Part shown: positions 31,877-41,406 of the stretch, in pieces
How the letters are laid out: each line of letters starts with the position of its first letter
How positions within the stretch are numbered: the first letter of the stretch is position 1
NCBI GenBank assembly: GCA_964477195.1
Contig: CAYZCX010000001.1
Coordinates: forward strand, 1 to 64,000
DNA from: JALRBM01 sp964477195
GTDB lineage: Bacteria > Patescibacteriota > Saccharimonadia > Saccharimonadales > Saccharimonadaceae
Reading direction: 5' to 3'
Length of the DNA stretch: 64,000 nt
Notes under the pieces: generated by a model
What the model was told of the DNA's origin: nothing
The model's database searches: none
What the model saw: only the letters and a program-made list of their open reading frames with translations
Made by a program: the position numbers and the translations under genes

Positions 31877-32821
31877 GTGAATATCTTTGACATATTAATT
31901 GTGCAGCCAATCTTTAACCTTTTGATTGGTCTTTATAGTATTATCCCTGGTGGCGATTTTGGTGTGAGCCTGATTCTCTTTACGATTTTGGTGCGTCTCG
32001 TGATGTACCCGCTCGTCAAGAAGCAGCTTCATCAGACTAAGGCAATGCGAAAGTTGCAGCCTGAACTGGCAAAAATCAAGAAGAAAACGAAGGGTAATAA
32101 GCAGCTCGAAGGTATGCAGATGCTCGAGCTTTATAAGAAGCACGGCGTCAGCCCGTTTCGTTCTATCGGAATTTTGTTGGTTCAGTTCCCTATTTTTATT
32201 GCGCTTTATTACGTTATTCAGATTTTCACGCTTCATCGTGATCAGATTGCAAAATTTACATATGATTTCATGGAGAATATCGGGCCAATCAAGCATCTTA
32301 TTGAACGGCCAAATGAATTCAACGAAAAGCTTTTTGGCCTTGTTGACCTGACGAAGTCAGCTTTTGCACAGGGGCACATTGATATCATCCTTGTCTTGCT
32401 GGCGGTTGTCGCGGCAGGGACGCAGTACTTTATGAGCAAGCAGACGATGCCCCAGACAGAAAGCAAAAAACGTCTTCGTGATGTTATGAGCGAAGCATCA
32501 GAAGGCAAGTCAGCTGATCAGTCAGAAATGAATGCGATTGTCATGGGTAAGATGATGAAGATTCTGCCATTCTTTATGTTCTTTATTATGATCAGTGTTC
32601 CAGGAGCTTTGGCGCTGTACTATGCTGTCTCAAACCTTGTAGCTGTGGCTCAACAAACATATCTTTTGCGCCAAGACGAAGAAGAGCTTGAAGAAATTGC
32701 CGATGAACCTGTCAAAAAACCGAGCAAAAAGGCGACCGCCAAAGCACGTGAAAAGGTAGCAAAAGAAGCGACCGTCACCCGCATCGTTGCAAAGGATACG
32801 AAAAAGAAAGGAAAGAAATAA
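31877..32821 (+). CDS. yidC: YidC/Oxa1-family membrane protein insertase
   Basis: 314 aa from a GTG with GGAG upstream. Short N-terminal anchor, then the YidC core: a TM segment with GVSLILFTILVRLVMYPL, a cytoplasmic coiled hairpin (KKQLHQTKAMRKLQPELAKIKKK), and later TM segments including FPIFIALYYVIQIF and LPFFMFFIMISVPGALALYYAVSNL. The C-terminal tail is Lys-rich as in ribosome-binding YidC proteins. It inserts and folds inner-membrane proteins, with or without SecYEG. TATAAT lies upstream at 31842. Confidence 0.95.
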   Translation: MNIFDILIVQPIFNLLIGLYSIIPGGDFGVSLILFTILVRLVMYPLVKKQLHQTKAMRKLQPELAKIKKKTKGNKQLEGMQMLELYKKHGVSPFRSIGILLVQFPIFIALYYVIQIFTLHRDQIAKFTYDFMENIGPIKHLIERPNEFNEKLFGLVDLTKSAFAQGHIDIILVLLAVVAAGTQYFMSKQTMPQTESKKRLRDVMSEASEGKSADQSEMNAIVMGKMMKILPFFMFFIMISVPGALALYYAVSNLVAVAQQTYLLRQDEEELEEIADEPVKKPSKKATAKAREKVAKEATVTRIVAKDTKKKGKK

Positions 32822-33282
32822 TGACTTCTGATGAATCAATCGCATTCGCAAAAAAGTATCTTGAAGATCTTCTCTCCTTCTTTGGAATAAATGTCGCTGT
32901 TGAGGCGCACGTAGAGGATGATGTGATCGAACTTTCGGTTCCATCATCAGAGAGCAATAGTCTATTGATCGGTCGGAATGCCGAAACACTTCGAAGTATT
33001 CAATACCTGGTTTCGACGACACTTCGAAACAAAGAAGCGCCACTTTCTAGGGTGAACGTCGATATCGCCGACTACAAGAAGCAGCGTGCAGAAAAATTAG
33101 CCGCCCAGGCCCGGGAATGGATTGAAGAAGTACGACGAACAGGTGATTCTCATATCGCTGATCTTAATGCGGCTGATCGTCGCATTGTGCATCACGTTGC
33201 AGCCGAGTACGAGGATATTCGCACTTTTTCAGAGGGTGAAGGCCGTGATCGCCGGCTGATTATAGCGCAGCGAAGTTCTTAG
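32821..33282 (+). CDS. khpB: KH-R3H RNA-binding protein KhpB/Jag (without Jag-N domain)
   Basis: 153 aa. A KH domain with LLIGRNAETLRSIQYLVS (GxxG loop as IGRN) covers about 1-80. An R3H domain (RRIVHHVAAEYEDIRTFSEGEGRDRRLII) closes the protein. The N-terminal Jag_N domain of longer Jag proteins is absent. It overlaps yidC by 1 nt (TAATG), the conserved yidC-jag coupling. KhpB with KhpA binds many mRNAs and sRNAs and influences cell elongation. Confidence 0.92.
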   Translation: MTSDESIAFAKKYLEDLLSFFGINVAVEAHVEDDVIELSVPSSESNSLLIGRNAETLRSIQYLVSTTLRNKEAPLSRVNVDIADYKKQRAEKLAAQAREWIEEVRRTGDSHIADLNAADRRIVHHVAAEYEDIRTFSEGEGRDRRLIIAQRSS

Positions 33283-34376
33283 TTTTTGAGCGCGTCGTCG
33301 TAGGCAGCTTGTGTCTCATTTGCCATCTTTGACCAAGAGAAATCTTTGAGACGTTTATTACCTCTCTTGATGAGGCTCGAGCGTTCTTTCTTGTTTTCAA
33401 TAACCTCGCTGATTGTGTCTGCGAGTTCATGAGAGTTATTTGGATCAAAATATAGAGCAGCATCGGCATATACTTCAGGGAGACAGGTCGCATTACTGCT
33501 AATGACGGGGCATTGCTCTGCCATCGCTTCAAGACCAGGAATATGGAAGCCTTCGGAGAAAGATGCGATGATATATGCTTGTCCGTGCTGGAAAAGCCAG
33601 CGCTTTTCACCTTCGGATATGAAGCCAAGGATGTGAGTTTTGTTTGCGACACCCCGTTTTTTTACATGATTCTCGACTTGATCGTAGAAGAAATCTTTTT
33701 TTCCTGCAAACACGAGCTGAAGGTCCTTCATGTCTTTGCTCAGTTTGCTAAATGCATCTACGATTGTATTGAGGTTTTTGTAAGGGAATGCGTTGCCCAC
33801 GAAGAATATGAAGCGCTTGTTTTTTAGTGCTTTGATCGGCTCTGGTTCAGCAACAGCTTCATCCCACGCAAGGTAGGTGGTTTTTATTTTAGGTGCATGC
33901 TTTGTGCTCGTAAAATCAATAAGCTCTTTTCGTACAAAGTTGCTTGGTGTGAGGATCATCTTGCTGCGCCACATAACATTCCGAAGTAGACAAATAAAAA
34001 TTCCTTTTCGAATCTTATAAAGAAGCGGATTCATATCGATGTTTTCGTATTTGACGAGCGTCAGGTCGTGGACGGTAGTCACGCGTTTACCGAAGTAAAG
34101 AAGTGGCTGCTGTGGCATGCAAAAATGGACAAGATCGGGTTTGAGGCGATAGAGAAGCAGTGCGTACTGCAATTGTTCTTTTAGGGAATAGTTTGGAAAA
34201 TCTGCTTCTACGACATGAAAGTTATCTTTTGTTGGTTTCCAAAAATCGAGATCTTTTTTTAGTACAAGGACAGTGTAGGTGTGGGGTTTGTCTAGCTTCT
34301 CTAGATTTGTGAGAAGGCTTTCGGCGTATCTACCTGTAGATGAACTGATGATTCGGGCATCGATAACGATATGCAT
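33279..34376 (-). CDS. glycosyltransferase family 4 (GT-B)
   Basis: 365 aa. The C-terminal Rossmann half has FFVGNAFPYKNLNTIVDAF, VANKTHILGFISEGEKRWLF and the donor site EGFHIPGLEAMAEQCPVISSN (EX7E type). The N-terminal acceptor half contains TTVHDLTL. These are features of GT4 retaining transferases that add mannose, glucose or rhamnose to surface glycans. The stop overlaps that of khpB on the opposite strand by 4 nt. It is last in a minus-strand run that begins at 38271. Confidence 0.9.
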   Translation of the reverse strand: MHIVIDARIISSSTGRYAESLLTNLEKLDKPHTYTVLVLKKDLDFWKPTKDNFHVVEADFPNYSLKEQLQYALLLYRLKPDLVHFCMPQQPLLYFGKRVTTVHDLTLVKYENIDMNPLLYKIRKGIFICLLRNVMWRSKMILTPSNFVRKELIDFTSTKHAPKIKTTYLAWDEAVAEPEPIKALKNKRFIFFVGNAFPYKNLNTIVDAFSKLSKDMKDLQLVFAGKKDFFYDQVENHVKKRGVANKTHILGFISEGEKRWLFQHGQAYIIASFSEGFHIPGLEAMAEQCPVISSNATCLPEVYADAALYFDPNNSHELADTISEVIENKKERSSLIKRGNKRLKDFSWSKMANETQAAYDDALKN

Positions 34377-34378
34377 TG

Positions 34379-35326
34379 TTACTTTCGGTCTCCTTCATGA
34401 TATTCTTCGACAAAATAGAGAGGACGTTGCTTGGTTTCATTAAAAATTCGGCCAATGTACTCACCGATAACACCCAGGCTCAAAAGCTGAACACCGCCAA
34501 GAAAGAGGATGACGGCCATCATTGAGGGATAGCCGGCGAGGTCGCTCCCAAAAAATATTGTCCGTATGACGAGATAGATGATATATATAAACGCAGCAAG
34601 TGAAACCAACATGCCGAGGATAGAAGAGATGCGGAGAGGGGCTGTCGTAAAGGAGGTAATGCCATCAATTGCGAAATTGGTGAGCTTAATATAATTCCAC
34701 TTTGTTTCGCCGGCTGCTCTAGGGTCGCGGTCGTATAGCATTTCTTTTTTCTTGTAGCCGATCCAGCTGAACATGCCTTTTGTGTAGCGCTGTGACTCAC
34801 GAAATTCGCGGAGTGCTTCGACGCATCGTTTGCTGAGCAAGCGAAAATCACCAGTATCACGCTGGATGGGGATGTTGGTTGATTTTTGAAGTAAACGATA
34901 GAAAACTTCTGAAGTTATTTTTTTGAACCACGACTCACCGGTTCGGCTACGACGTTTGGCGTACACATCATCATACCCCTCCTCCCAATATTCGATCATT
35001 TGTGGAATAAGTTCTGGCGGATCTTGAAGATCAGCATCGATGATAACGGTTGCGTCACCAGTGACATGATCGAGTCCGGCGATCATTGCAATTTCCTTGC
35101 CAAAGTTACGTGAGAGATTGAGGTAACTGATGCGGTCGTCACTTTCGGCATAGGTTTTTATCATGTCGAGGGTTCGATCCCGGCTGCCATCATTGACGAA
35201 AAGAAATTCAAATGTATATCCTGTGGTCTCACCGGCCAGTTTCACGAGCCGTTCATAAAGATGACGCAATACTTCTTCTTCATTATAGGCGGGGATGAGA
35301 ATACTGATTTTCTTTTGCTTGCTCAT
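34379..35326 (-). CDS. GT2 polyprenyl-phosphate glycosyltransferase (GtrB/DPM1-like)
   Basis: 315 aa. The GT-A domain (1-230) has SILIPAYNEEEVL and the DXD-type DADLQDPPELI; two C-terminal TM helices (about 232-260 and 268-290) precede GEYIGRIFNETKQRPLY. This layout is that of enzymes moving a sugar from a nucleotide onto undecaprenyl phosphate at the inner membrane. It lies 2 nt upstream of the GT4 gene, so both are co-expressed. Confidence 0.92.
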   Translation of the reverse strand: MSKQKKISILIPAYNEEEVLRHLYERLVKLAGETTGYTFEFLFVNDGSRDRTLDMIKTYAESDDRISYLNLSRNFGKEIAMIAGLDHVTGDATVIIDADLQDPPELIPQMIEYWEEGYDDVYAKRRSRTGESWFKKITSEVFYRLLQKSTNIPIQRDTGDFRLLSKRCVEALREFRESQRYTKGMFSWIGYKKKEMLYDRDPRAAGETKWNYIKLTNFAIDGITSFTTAPLRISSILGMLVSLAAFIYIIYLVIRTIFFGSDLAGYPSMMAVILFLGGVQLLSLGVIGEYIGRIFNETKQRPLYFVEEYHEGDRK

Positions 35327-35343
35327 TGATAACTACTAGTATA

Positions 35344-36201
35344 TCATTTCACTGCTTTAATAAGCTCTGTTATGCTCGTGAACGTTTGGGCGCCTGCTGC
35401 GCGTAAGGCGATTGTTTTTGCCTGAGCGGATTCGTTTGCATTTCCAAGAATTGCTCCAGCATGGCCGAGCTGGGTGTTCTTTGGCGCATGATGACCAACA
35501 ATGTAAGCATAGACTGGTTTGGTAATGTGATTCTTGATAAAATCAGCAGCTTCGTGCTCGCTTGTTCCACCAATCTCTCCAATAAGCACGATTGAAGAGA
35601 CTCCGGGGTCACTCTCGAAAAGTTTCAGACATTCAGTAAAGTCAATGCCGTGAATTCTATCACCGCCAATGCCTATAATGTATCGTTGGCCAATATCACG
35701 AGCAGTCAACCCGGCGGTTGTTTCGTATGTCAATGTACCCGATCGACTGACGATGCCCACACTTCCAGGGAGTCCAAGTTGCGTGGGGATAATGCCGAGT
35801 TTGTTCTCACCTGGGATAAGGATACCTGGGCAGTTTGGGCCGATAAGTGTGCAGTTATTAGCCTTCGCCTTTTCGAGTACTTCGAGCATATCATGGATGG
35901 GAATTCCTTCCGTAATGCAAATAATGAGTGGAATAGAGGCGTTGATTGCTTCGAGAAGTGCGGCTTTAGCGAAAGGAGCTGGCACGAATACGACGCTGCA
36001 GTCGATAGTAAAGTCTTTTTTGATATCGGCAATCCTTTTGTACACAGGGACGCCGTCGACAAGTTGACCCGCTTTGTTTGGCGAGGTTCCAGCGACGATG
36101 TGCGTTCCGCTAGCGCGCATTGCTGCTGTGTGAAACGAACCGTGAGCCCCAGTAATACCTTGGACGATCACATTTTTACCGGTGAGAAGGTGATTATTCA
36201 C
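35344..36201 (-). CDS. sucD: succinyl-CoA ligase (ADP-forming) subunit alpha
   Basis: 285 aa. CoA-binding Rossmann domain with VIVQGITGAHGSFH and the phospho-His segment LGHAGAILGNANESAQAK; GIVSRSGTLTYE lies in the middle. The GTG start overlaps the end of sucC by 8 nt (GTGAATAA); the longer open frame runs inside sucC and is not used. With SucC it interconverts succinyl-CoA and succinate with formation of ATP or GTP. No other TCA-cycle gene is in the window. Confidence 0.93.
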   Translation of the reverse strand: MNNHLLTGKNVIVQGITGAHGSFHTAAMRASGTHIVAGTSPNKAGQLVDGVPVYKRIADIKKDFTIDCSVVFVPAPFAKAALLEAINASIPLIICITEGIPIHDMLEVLEKAKANNCTLIGPNCPGILIPGENKLGIIPTQLGLPGSVGIVSRSGTLTYETTAGLTARDIGQRYIIGIGGDRIHGIDFTECLKLFESDPGVSSIVLIGEIGGTSEHEAADFIKNHITKPVYAYIVGHHAPKNTQLGHAGAILGNANESAQAKTIALRAAGAQTFTSITELIKAVK

Positions 36202-37255
36202 GAATGACCTCGCGAGCTGCAAGGAGGCAATCCTCAAGCGAAGAGAGCGTCGGAATCTCATGTGCCGAGAGTAACGCGACGGCTTCTTCAAAGTTTGTTC
36301 CTGCGAGGCGTATGAAAAGTGGAGGAAGCTCGGGCATTGCATCTCGGGCTTCAATGATAGCCTTGGCGATCTCGTCGCAGCGCGTAATGCCGGCAAAAAT
36401 ATTAATGACAATCGCTTTGACACCTGGAAACTCTATGATCTTGGAAAAAGCTTCAAGAACACTCGCCGTTGTCGCTCCGCCGCCAATGTCAAGGAAGTTA
36501 GCCGGTCTCATGCCATGGTCGGCAACGGCATCAACAGTGGCCATTGCTAGACCGGCGCCATTCGCGATAGTAGCGACGGTGCCTTTGTTGTCGAGTTTCA
36601 CGAAATTACTCTCTGGAGTCGTTTCATCTGCTAACTCCGGGTGTCGAAATAGCGCGGCGTCATCAATTTCCATTTTGCAATCGCCGCATACAAGTTCGTC
36701 ATCTAGGGTAAGTATTAAAGGGTTGATTTCTAATAAAGTAGCATCGGACGAAACAAAGGTCCTCCGCAGTTTCCTGAGTAAGGTTTCTATGGCCGAAACA
36801 TTATATCCGAAGAGCAGGCCTAGTCTTTTGGCACAAGTCGGAAGAGAATCTTTGGATAGAGTCACGCGTAAAAAATCGCTCGTGGTGTTTTTTTCTACCT
36901 CGATCCCGCCCGTGGGATGGGCAAGGACTTGAATTTCCCGAGCCGACCGATCGATAAGAAGTGCCAAGTAGAGTTCTTTTTTAATAGTAATGAGCTCTTC
37001 AGCAAGAAGGGTGGTTGGAAGATGATCTTTGATGGGTATAGCAAAAATTTTAGTGATAGCAGAAGCTACACGTGTTGTTTCTTCAACAACAATCACTCCT
37101 CCGGCCTTACCTCGACCGCCGACAGGGACCTGAGATTTAATAACCACCGGAAGATCGAGATCCGGTATGCGGTTCTTGGTTATAAGTCTGCTTTTTGGTA
37201 CGCGAATACCATTGTCTTTGAGGATATCCTTGGCTTGATATTCGAGAAGTCGCAT
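36194..37255 (-). CDS. sucC: succinyl-CoA ligase (ADP-forming) subunit beta
   Basis: 353 aa, slightly shorter than the usual 380-390. It starts MRLLEYQAKDILKDNGIRVPKS, an ATP-grasp N-terminus with GGRGKAGGVIVV. The later half has GAGLAMATVDAV, NFLDIGGGATTASVLEAF and NIFAGITRCDEIAKAI. The start at 37255 is the family start; upstream sequence belongs to the next gene. Operon with sucD by overlap and with the glycosyltransferase at 37258 (2-nt gap). Confidence 0.94.
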   Translation of the reverse strand: MRLLEYQAKDILKDNGIRVPKSRLITKNRIPDLDLPVVIKSQVPVGGRGKAGGVIVVEETTRVASAITKIFAIPIKDHLPTTLLAEELITIKKELYLALLIDRSAREIQVLAHPTGGIEVEKNTTSDFLRVTLSKDSLPTCAKRLGLLFGYNVSAIETLLRKLRRTFVSSDATLLEINPLILTLDDELVCGDCKMEIDDAALFRHPELADETTPESNFVKLDNKGTVATIANGAGLAMATVDAVADHGMRPANFLDIGGGATTASVLEAFSKIIEFPGVKAIVINIFAGITRCDEIAKAIIEARDAMPELPPLFIRLAGTNFEEAVALLSAHEIPTLSSLEDCLLAAREVIRE

Positions 37256-37257
37256 AT

Positions 37258-38271
37258 CTAGGATTTTCCGGTAAAGAAACGTCGAAGTCTGCGGATGCCT
37301 GTCTGATCTGGTGGAAGATCGGGCCACAAGAGCTTTTTTATATGGATAGAAGATACCTTTTTATTCTTTTGAATATGCCAGCGTTTACGAAAAGAGTGGG
37401 GTATGAGGTGCATTGACTGGAGTAATCCGTGAAGTGCCGCGCCGCCATTGCCATTTTTTACCGCATTTCCGAGCATCAGAAGATAGGCGAGATAGAATCT
37501 TGCGCCTATAGGAAATAGCAATTCGCGCGGAACATCCTTTACGAATACGACAGGCAGGTTTTTGAATGTCTGGCGCACTGCAAATCCGCTCGGCATACGA
37601 TTGCTTGTCGCACCTTGTTTATGGTAGGCAACAGCGCTCGGAGTATACCACACGCTGTAGCCGGCGAGTTGTGCTCGAAAACTAATATCGACATCTTCGT
37701 AATATGCGAACAAAACATCATCGAATAGTCCGATTTCTTCAAACAGTTTGGCTTCGTATAAACTTCCGCCACCAGTTGCGCTAAAAACAAATTCGGCTGC
37801 GGGTGCTTCACTCGCTTTGTCGCCACGATTGCGAGGAAATGGTAGCCCCCATGTCGAATACCAGTCGCCTGTGCTATCGATTGTGTCACCGTGTTCGTGA
37901 AGAAGGAGACCCGTCGTGATGCCCGATTTTTTTTGCTCATGGGCTTTTACGAGTTCCTCAAGCCAATTTGGGGCGGCAATAGCGTCATTGTTAAACAGTG
38001 CTATTCCGTCAAAGCCGTGTTTGAGCGCCCATCGTATTCCTGTATTCACACCACCAGTAAATCCGAGGTTTTCTCGGTTATAAAGTGTCTGAAGTTTGTC
38101 GCCGTACTTGCGCTCGAGTTTCTTAAATTCGGCTACGGAAGTATCACCGGAGCCGTTTTCCACAGCTACGATGGTGAAGTGTTTAAATGTCTGTTTCTCG
38201 AGAGACTCAAGACAATTAATAGTATCTTCAATCCCTTTATAATTTAATACAACGACGGCGACTCTATTCAT
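37258..38271 (-). CDS. glycosyltransferase family 2 (rhamnosyltransferase-like)
   Basis: 337 aa. N-terminal GT-A domain with VVVLNYKGIEDTINCLESL, NLGFTGGVNTGI and the metal site LFNNDAIAAP; ATGGGSLYEAKLFEEIGLFDDVLFAYYEDVDISFRA is the acceptor/catalytic segment typical of rhamnosyltransferase-like GT2 enzymes. The C-terminal about 60 residues are basic. It is divergent from wzm with a 36-bp gap. Confidence 0.9.
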   Translation of the reverse strand: MNRVAVVVLNYKGIEDTINCLESLEKQTFKHFTIVAVENGSGDTSVAEFKKLERKYGDKLQTLYNRENLGFTGGVNTGIRWALKHGFDGIALFNNDAIAAPNWLEELVKAHEQKKSGITTGLLLHEHGDTIDSTGDWYSTWGLPFPRNRGDKASEAPAAEFVFSATGGGSLYEAKLFEEIGLFDDVLFAYYEDVDISFRAQLAGYSVWYTPSAVAYHKQGATSNRMPSGFAVRQTFKNLPVVFVKDVPRELLFPIGARFYLAYLLMLGNAVKNGNGGAALHGLLQSMHLIPHSFRKRWHIQKNKKVSSIHIKKLLWPDLPPDQTGIRRLRRFFTGKS

Positions 38272-38307
38272 AATGCTACATATATCTTATAATGTTTTTC
38301 AGGTAAT

Positions 38308-39120
38308 ATGAAAATCTCGAATATTTTTATCCGTCGAAATCGTATTTTATTACGTGAACTTGTTGTGACAGACTTCAAGTTGCGATACCAGGGGTCAGTT
38401 CTGGGGTATCTTTGGTCTCTTTTGAAGCCACTCCTCCTCTTTGCAATTTTGTACGTTGTCTTTGTGAAGTTTTTGAAATTCGGCGGCGATGTGGAACATT
38501 ATCCCGTCTACCTACTTCTCGGAGTGGTAATGTGGAGCTTCTTTATCGAAGCGACAACGCAGGGTATGCAGGCAATTGTTGGACGGGGCGATCTTATCCG
38601 CAAGATTAATTTCCCAAAATACATTATCGTTATTTCAGGAACGATATCGGCACTTATCAACCTGTTCCTCAACCTATTAGTTGTCTTTGTATTTGTCGTG
38701 ATCAATGGTGTCGATCTTCATCTTTCGGTGCTATGGCTACCACTTAATATTCTTGAGCTTTATGTGTTCTCACTTGCAGTGGCATTCCTTCTTGGGGCTA
38801 TGTTTGTAAAATATCGAGACATTAGTCATATCTGGGAAGTGTTTCTCCAGGGTGCTTTTTATGCGACACCGATTCTCTATCCTGTGAGTATGGTGTTGGC
38901 GCAGAGCGATGTTGCTGCGAAGTTATTGATGCTCAATCCAGTTGCGCAGATTATCCAAGATGCACGGTATAATCTCATTACTCACCAATCTATCACCACA
39001 GATAGCCTCATCGGTAATATTTGGATAGCGGCGATTCCGTATGCAATTGTGCTGCTGGCTATTGTCTACGCAAGTTGGTACTTCAAGAAAACTCAGAAAT
39101 ATTTTGCGGAGAATGTGTAA
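38308..39120 (+). CDS. wzm: ABC-2 type polysaccharide exporter permease (Wzm-like)
   Basis: 270 aa with six predicted TM helices. The N-terminus LVVTDFKLRYQGSVLGYLWSLLKPLLLF is typical of O-antigen and teichoic acid ABC permeases (Wzm/TagG), and FYATPILYPVSMV also fits the family. It exports lipid-linked glycan together with the ATPase encoded next (1-nt overlap). TATAAT lies 14 nt before the ATG and AGG is close to it. Confidence 0.92.
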   Translation: MKISNIFIRRNRILLRELVVTDFKLRYQGSVLGYLWSLLKPLLLFAILYVVFVKFLKFGGDVEHYPVYLLLGVVMWSFFIEATTQGMQAIVGRGDLIRKINFPKYIIVISGTISALINLFLNLLVVFVFVVINGVDLHLSVLWLPLNILELYVFSLAVAFLLGAMFVKYRDISHIWEVFLQGAFYATPILYPVSMVLAQSDVAAKLLMLNPVAQIIQDARYNLITHQSITTDSLIGNIWIAAIPYAIVLLAIVYASWYFKKTQKYFAENV

Positions 39121-40271
39121 TGGATAATCAGCCGGCAGTCGTTGTAAAAGAGCTTTATAAAACATTTAAACTGCCACATGAACAGCATAGTGGGTTGAAG
39201 CAGCGCATGGTAAACGTCTTTAATAGCAGACGTGGCTATGAGTTACAACATGTTCTTGATGATATTTCTTTTGAAATTCAAAAGGGTGATTTCTTTGGTA
39301 TCGTTGGCCGCAATGGAAGTGGAAAGAGTACGCTCCTCAAGCTTCTTGCTGGTATCTATGCGCCGGATAAAGGCCTCGTGCAGGTGAATGGAAGCCTGAC
39401 ACCGTTTATTGAGCTTGGAGTCGGATTTAACCCTGAACTAACCGGACGTGAAAATATCTTTATGAACGGAGCACTGCTTGGATTTAGCCGCAAAGAAATG
39501 GAAGCAATGTACGATGACATCGTTCAGTTTGCTGAACTTGTGGACTTTATGGATCAGAAGCTGAAGAATTATTCTTCGGGTATGCAGGTGCGCTTGGCGT
39601 TTTCTATTGCGATTCGTGCTCGCGGCGACATACTTCTCCTTGACGAGGTTCTGGCTGTGGGAGATGCGGCATTCCAGCAGAAATGTTACAACTATTTCGA
39701 AGAACTGAAGGAGCAGAAAAAAACGGTTATTTTCGTGTCGCACGACATGGGTGCGGTAAAGCGTTTTTGCTCAAGGGCTATTTATGTAAAGCAAGGCAAG
39801 ATAATCAGCCAAGGAACACCAGCTGAAATTGCCGATATTTATGCAGCAGAGAATATCGATATTCCAAAAACTGATGACGAGAAGAAAGCCGATGCCCTAG
39901 GGTCTCTTTACCAAGTAAAATCAAAGATTACTCAGACGCCAGATGCCGTGACACTTCGGGTTGACTACAAGTCGAAGGCAGAAACCCAGGAGAAGATGTA
40001 CGTTGGCATTTCGGTCATGAAAGATGGGGTATCGGTTGCTGAGATAAGTACTCCGAAGGACATGGGTATTACGAGTGACACCTCGATATCGTATACGCTT
40101 GATACGACAATGTTTAACGCAGGAACCTATGGAATAAATGTCGCTGTGTTTAAATGGCGAAACCGTGAGTTAGTAGCAATTGCAAAGAGCAAAAATCAGT
40201 TTGTCGTTAAAGGAGATGATATAACGAGGGGTGGGGCATTGAAGTTAGAAAATACCTGGTCACTCGAGTGA
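39120..40271 (+). CDS. wzt: polysaccharide ABC transporter ATP-binding protein (Wzt-like) with C-terminal binding domain
   Basis: 383 aa. ATPase domain (1-245): Walker A GRNGSGKSTLLKLL, a signature YSSGMQVRLAFS, Walker B ILLLDEVLAVGD and the switch His in FVSHD. The C-terminal domain (about 265-383) is a beta-rich Wzt-type module that in homologues recognises the glycan's terminal modification. The start is fixed by TAATG overlap with wzm. Confidence 0.94.
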   Translation: MDNQPAVVVKELYKTFKLPHEQHSGLKQRMVNVFNSRRGYELQHVLDDISFEIQKGDFFGIVGRNGSGKSTLLKLLAGIYAPDKGLVQVNGSLTPFIELGVGFNPELTGRENIFMNGALLGFSRKEMEAMYDDIVQFAELVDFMDQKLKNYSSGMQVRLAFSIAIRARGDILLLDEVLAVGDAAFQQKCYNYFEELKEQKKTVIFVSHDMGAVKRFCSRAIYVKQGKIISQGTPAEIADIYAAENIDIPKTDDEKKADALGSLYQVKSKITQTPDAVTLRVDYKSKAETQEKMYVGISVMKDGVSVAEISTPKDMGITSDTSISYTLDTTMFNAGTYGINVAVFKWRNRELVAIAKSKNQFVVKGDDITRGGALKLENTWSLE

Positions 40272-40314
40272 TGCAGGGATAAGGTTTTTGTGAGGGCGAG
40301 AACCTGGGGGAGAG

Positions 40315-41406
40315 ATGAGTCAAGAAAGAATTAATGTCACCAAAACGTTTCTTCCACCAGCGGAGGATTATCAAGCGCTGCTTTCGGGTATTTGGGAAAG
40401 AGGCTGGCTGACCAATCAAGGTCCGCTCGTTCAAGAACTTGAAAAAAGCGTCGGTTCTTATTTGGGTTTGCCTGAGCTTCATTTTGTAAGTAACGGAACC
40501 GTGGCGCTCCAGTTGGCGCTAAAAGCACTTGATATCGAAGAAGGCGACATCATTACGACACCATTCTCGTATGTCGCGACGACTTCGGCAATTTTATGGG
40601 AAAGATGTCGACCTATCTATGTTGATATTCGAAGAGATACACTGTGTATCGATGCCGATAAAATCGAAGCCGCTATTACGCCGCAAACAAAAGCAATTCT
40701 TGCCGTGCATGTATTTGGTCAGCCTTGTGATGTCGAAAAAATAGAGACAATTGCTAAAAAACATAAGATTAAAGTGATTTATGACGGCGCACATGCTTTT
40801 GGCGTCATGTATAAGGGAAAATCGCTGCTTAGTTACGGTGATATTGCGACCTGTAGCTTCCATTCGACGAAGCTATTTCACACAGTAGAAGGTGGATGTG
40901 TGATTACTCATGACAAAGCGATAAGTGATAAGGTCGAGCTTCTCAAGCGATTTGGGCACGATGGCGATGATCATTACATGCTTGGCATTAATGCTAAGGC
41001 ATCTGAATTTCATGCTGCGATGGGGTTATGTAATCTCAAATATATCGATGACATTATTCACAAAAGAAAAACAATTCATGAGCTGTATGATGCATTGCTA
41101 GCAGACGAAGTAGAAAAGCTTCAGATACAAGGTGGGGCGGAACATAACTATGCATATTATCCCGTGGTCGTCCAAAGTGAAGCTCAGTTAAAAAAGATTG
41201 TGGCAGGAATGAATAAGAAAAATATCTTTCCACGCCGCTATTTCCATCCATCACTTAATCAGCTTCCGTATATTACTTCGAAGCACGACTGTCCTGTCTC
41301 AGAAGACGTAGCCAGTCGCATATTATGTTTACCTCTGTATCACGATTTGGCTGAATCTGCGATTCGTAAGATTAGCGGTGTTATCAATAAGGCATATGAA
41401 GTTTAG
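40315..41406 (+). CDS. DegT/DnrJ/EryC1 PLP-dependent sugar aminotransferase
   Basis: 363 aa. VSNGTVALQLALKAL binds the cofactor phosphate, VIYDGAHAFG contains the PLP-contacting Asp, and the Schiff-base Lys is in CSFHSTKLFHTVEGG. These enzymes transfer an amino group to a keto-sugar nucleotide, often dTDP-linked, to make deoxyamino sugars. GGGGGAGAG sits 5 nt upstream of the ATG. It opens a run of overlapping genes up to 44715. Confidence 0.93.
   Translation: MSQERINVTKTFLPPAEDYQALLSGIWERGWLTNQGPLVQELEKSVGSYLGLPELHFVSNGTVALQLALKALDIEEGDIITTPFSYVATTSAILWERCRPIYVDIRRDTLCIDADKIEAAITPQTKAILAVHVFGQPCDVEKIETIAKKHKIKVIYDGAHAFGVMYKGKSLLSYGDIATCSFHSTKLFHTVEGGCVITHDKAISDKVELLKRFGHDGDDHYMLGINAKASEFHAAMGLCNLKYIDDIIHKRKTIHELYDALLADEVEKLQIQGGAEHNYAYYPVVVQSEAQLKKIVAGMNKKNIFPRRYFHPSLNQLPYITSKHDCPVSEDVASRILCLPLYHDLAESAIRKISGVINKAYEV

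Noticed and set aside
36204..36932. 242-codon open frame antisense to sucC
   Set aside because: sucC is a clear family member on the other strand; the antisense frame is a shadow.
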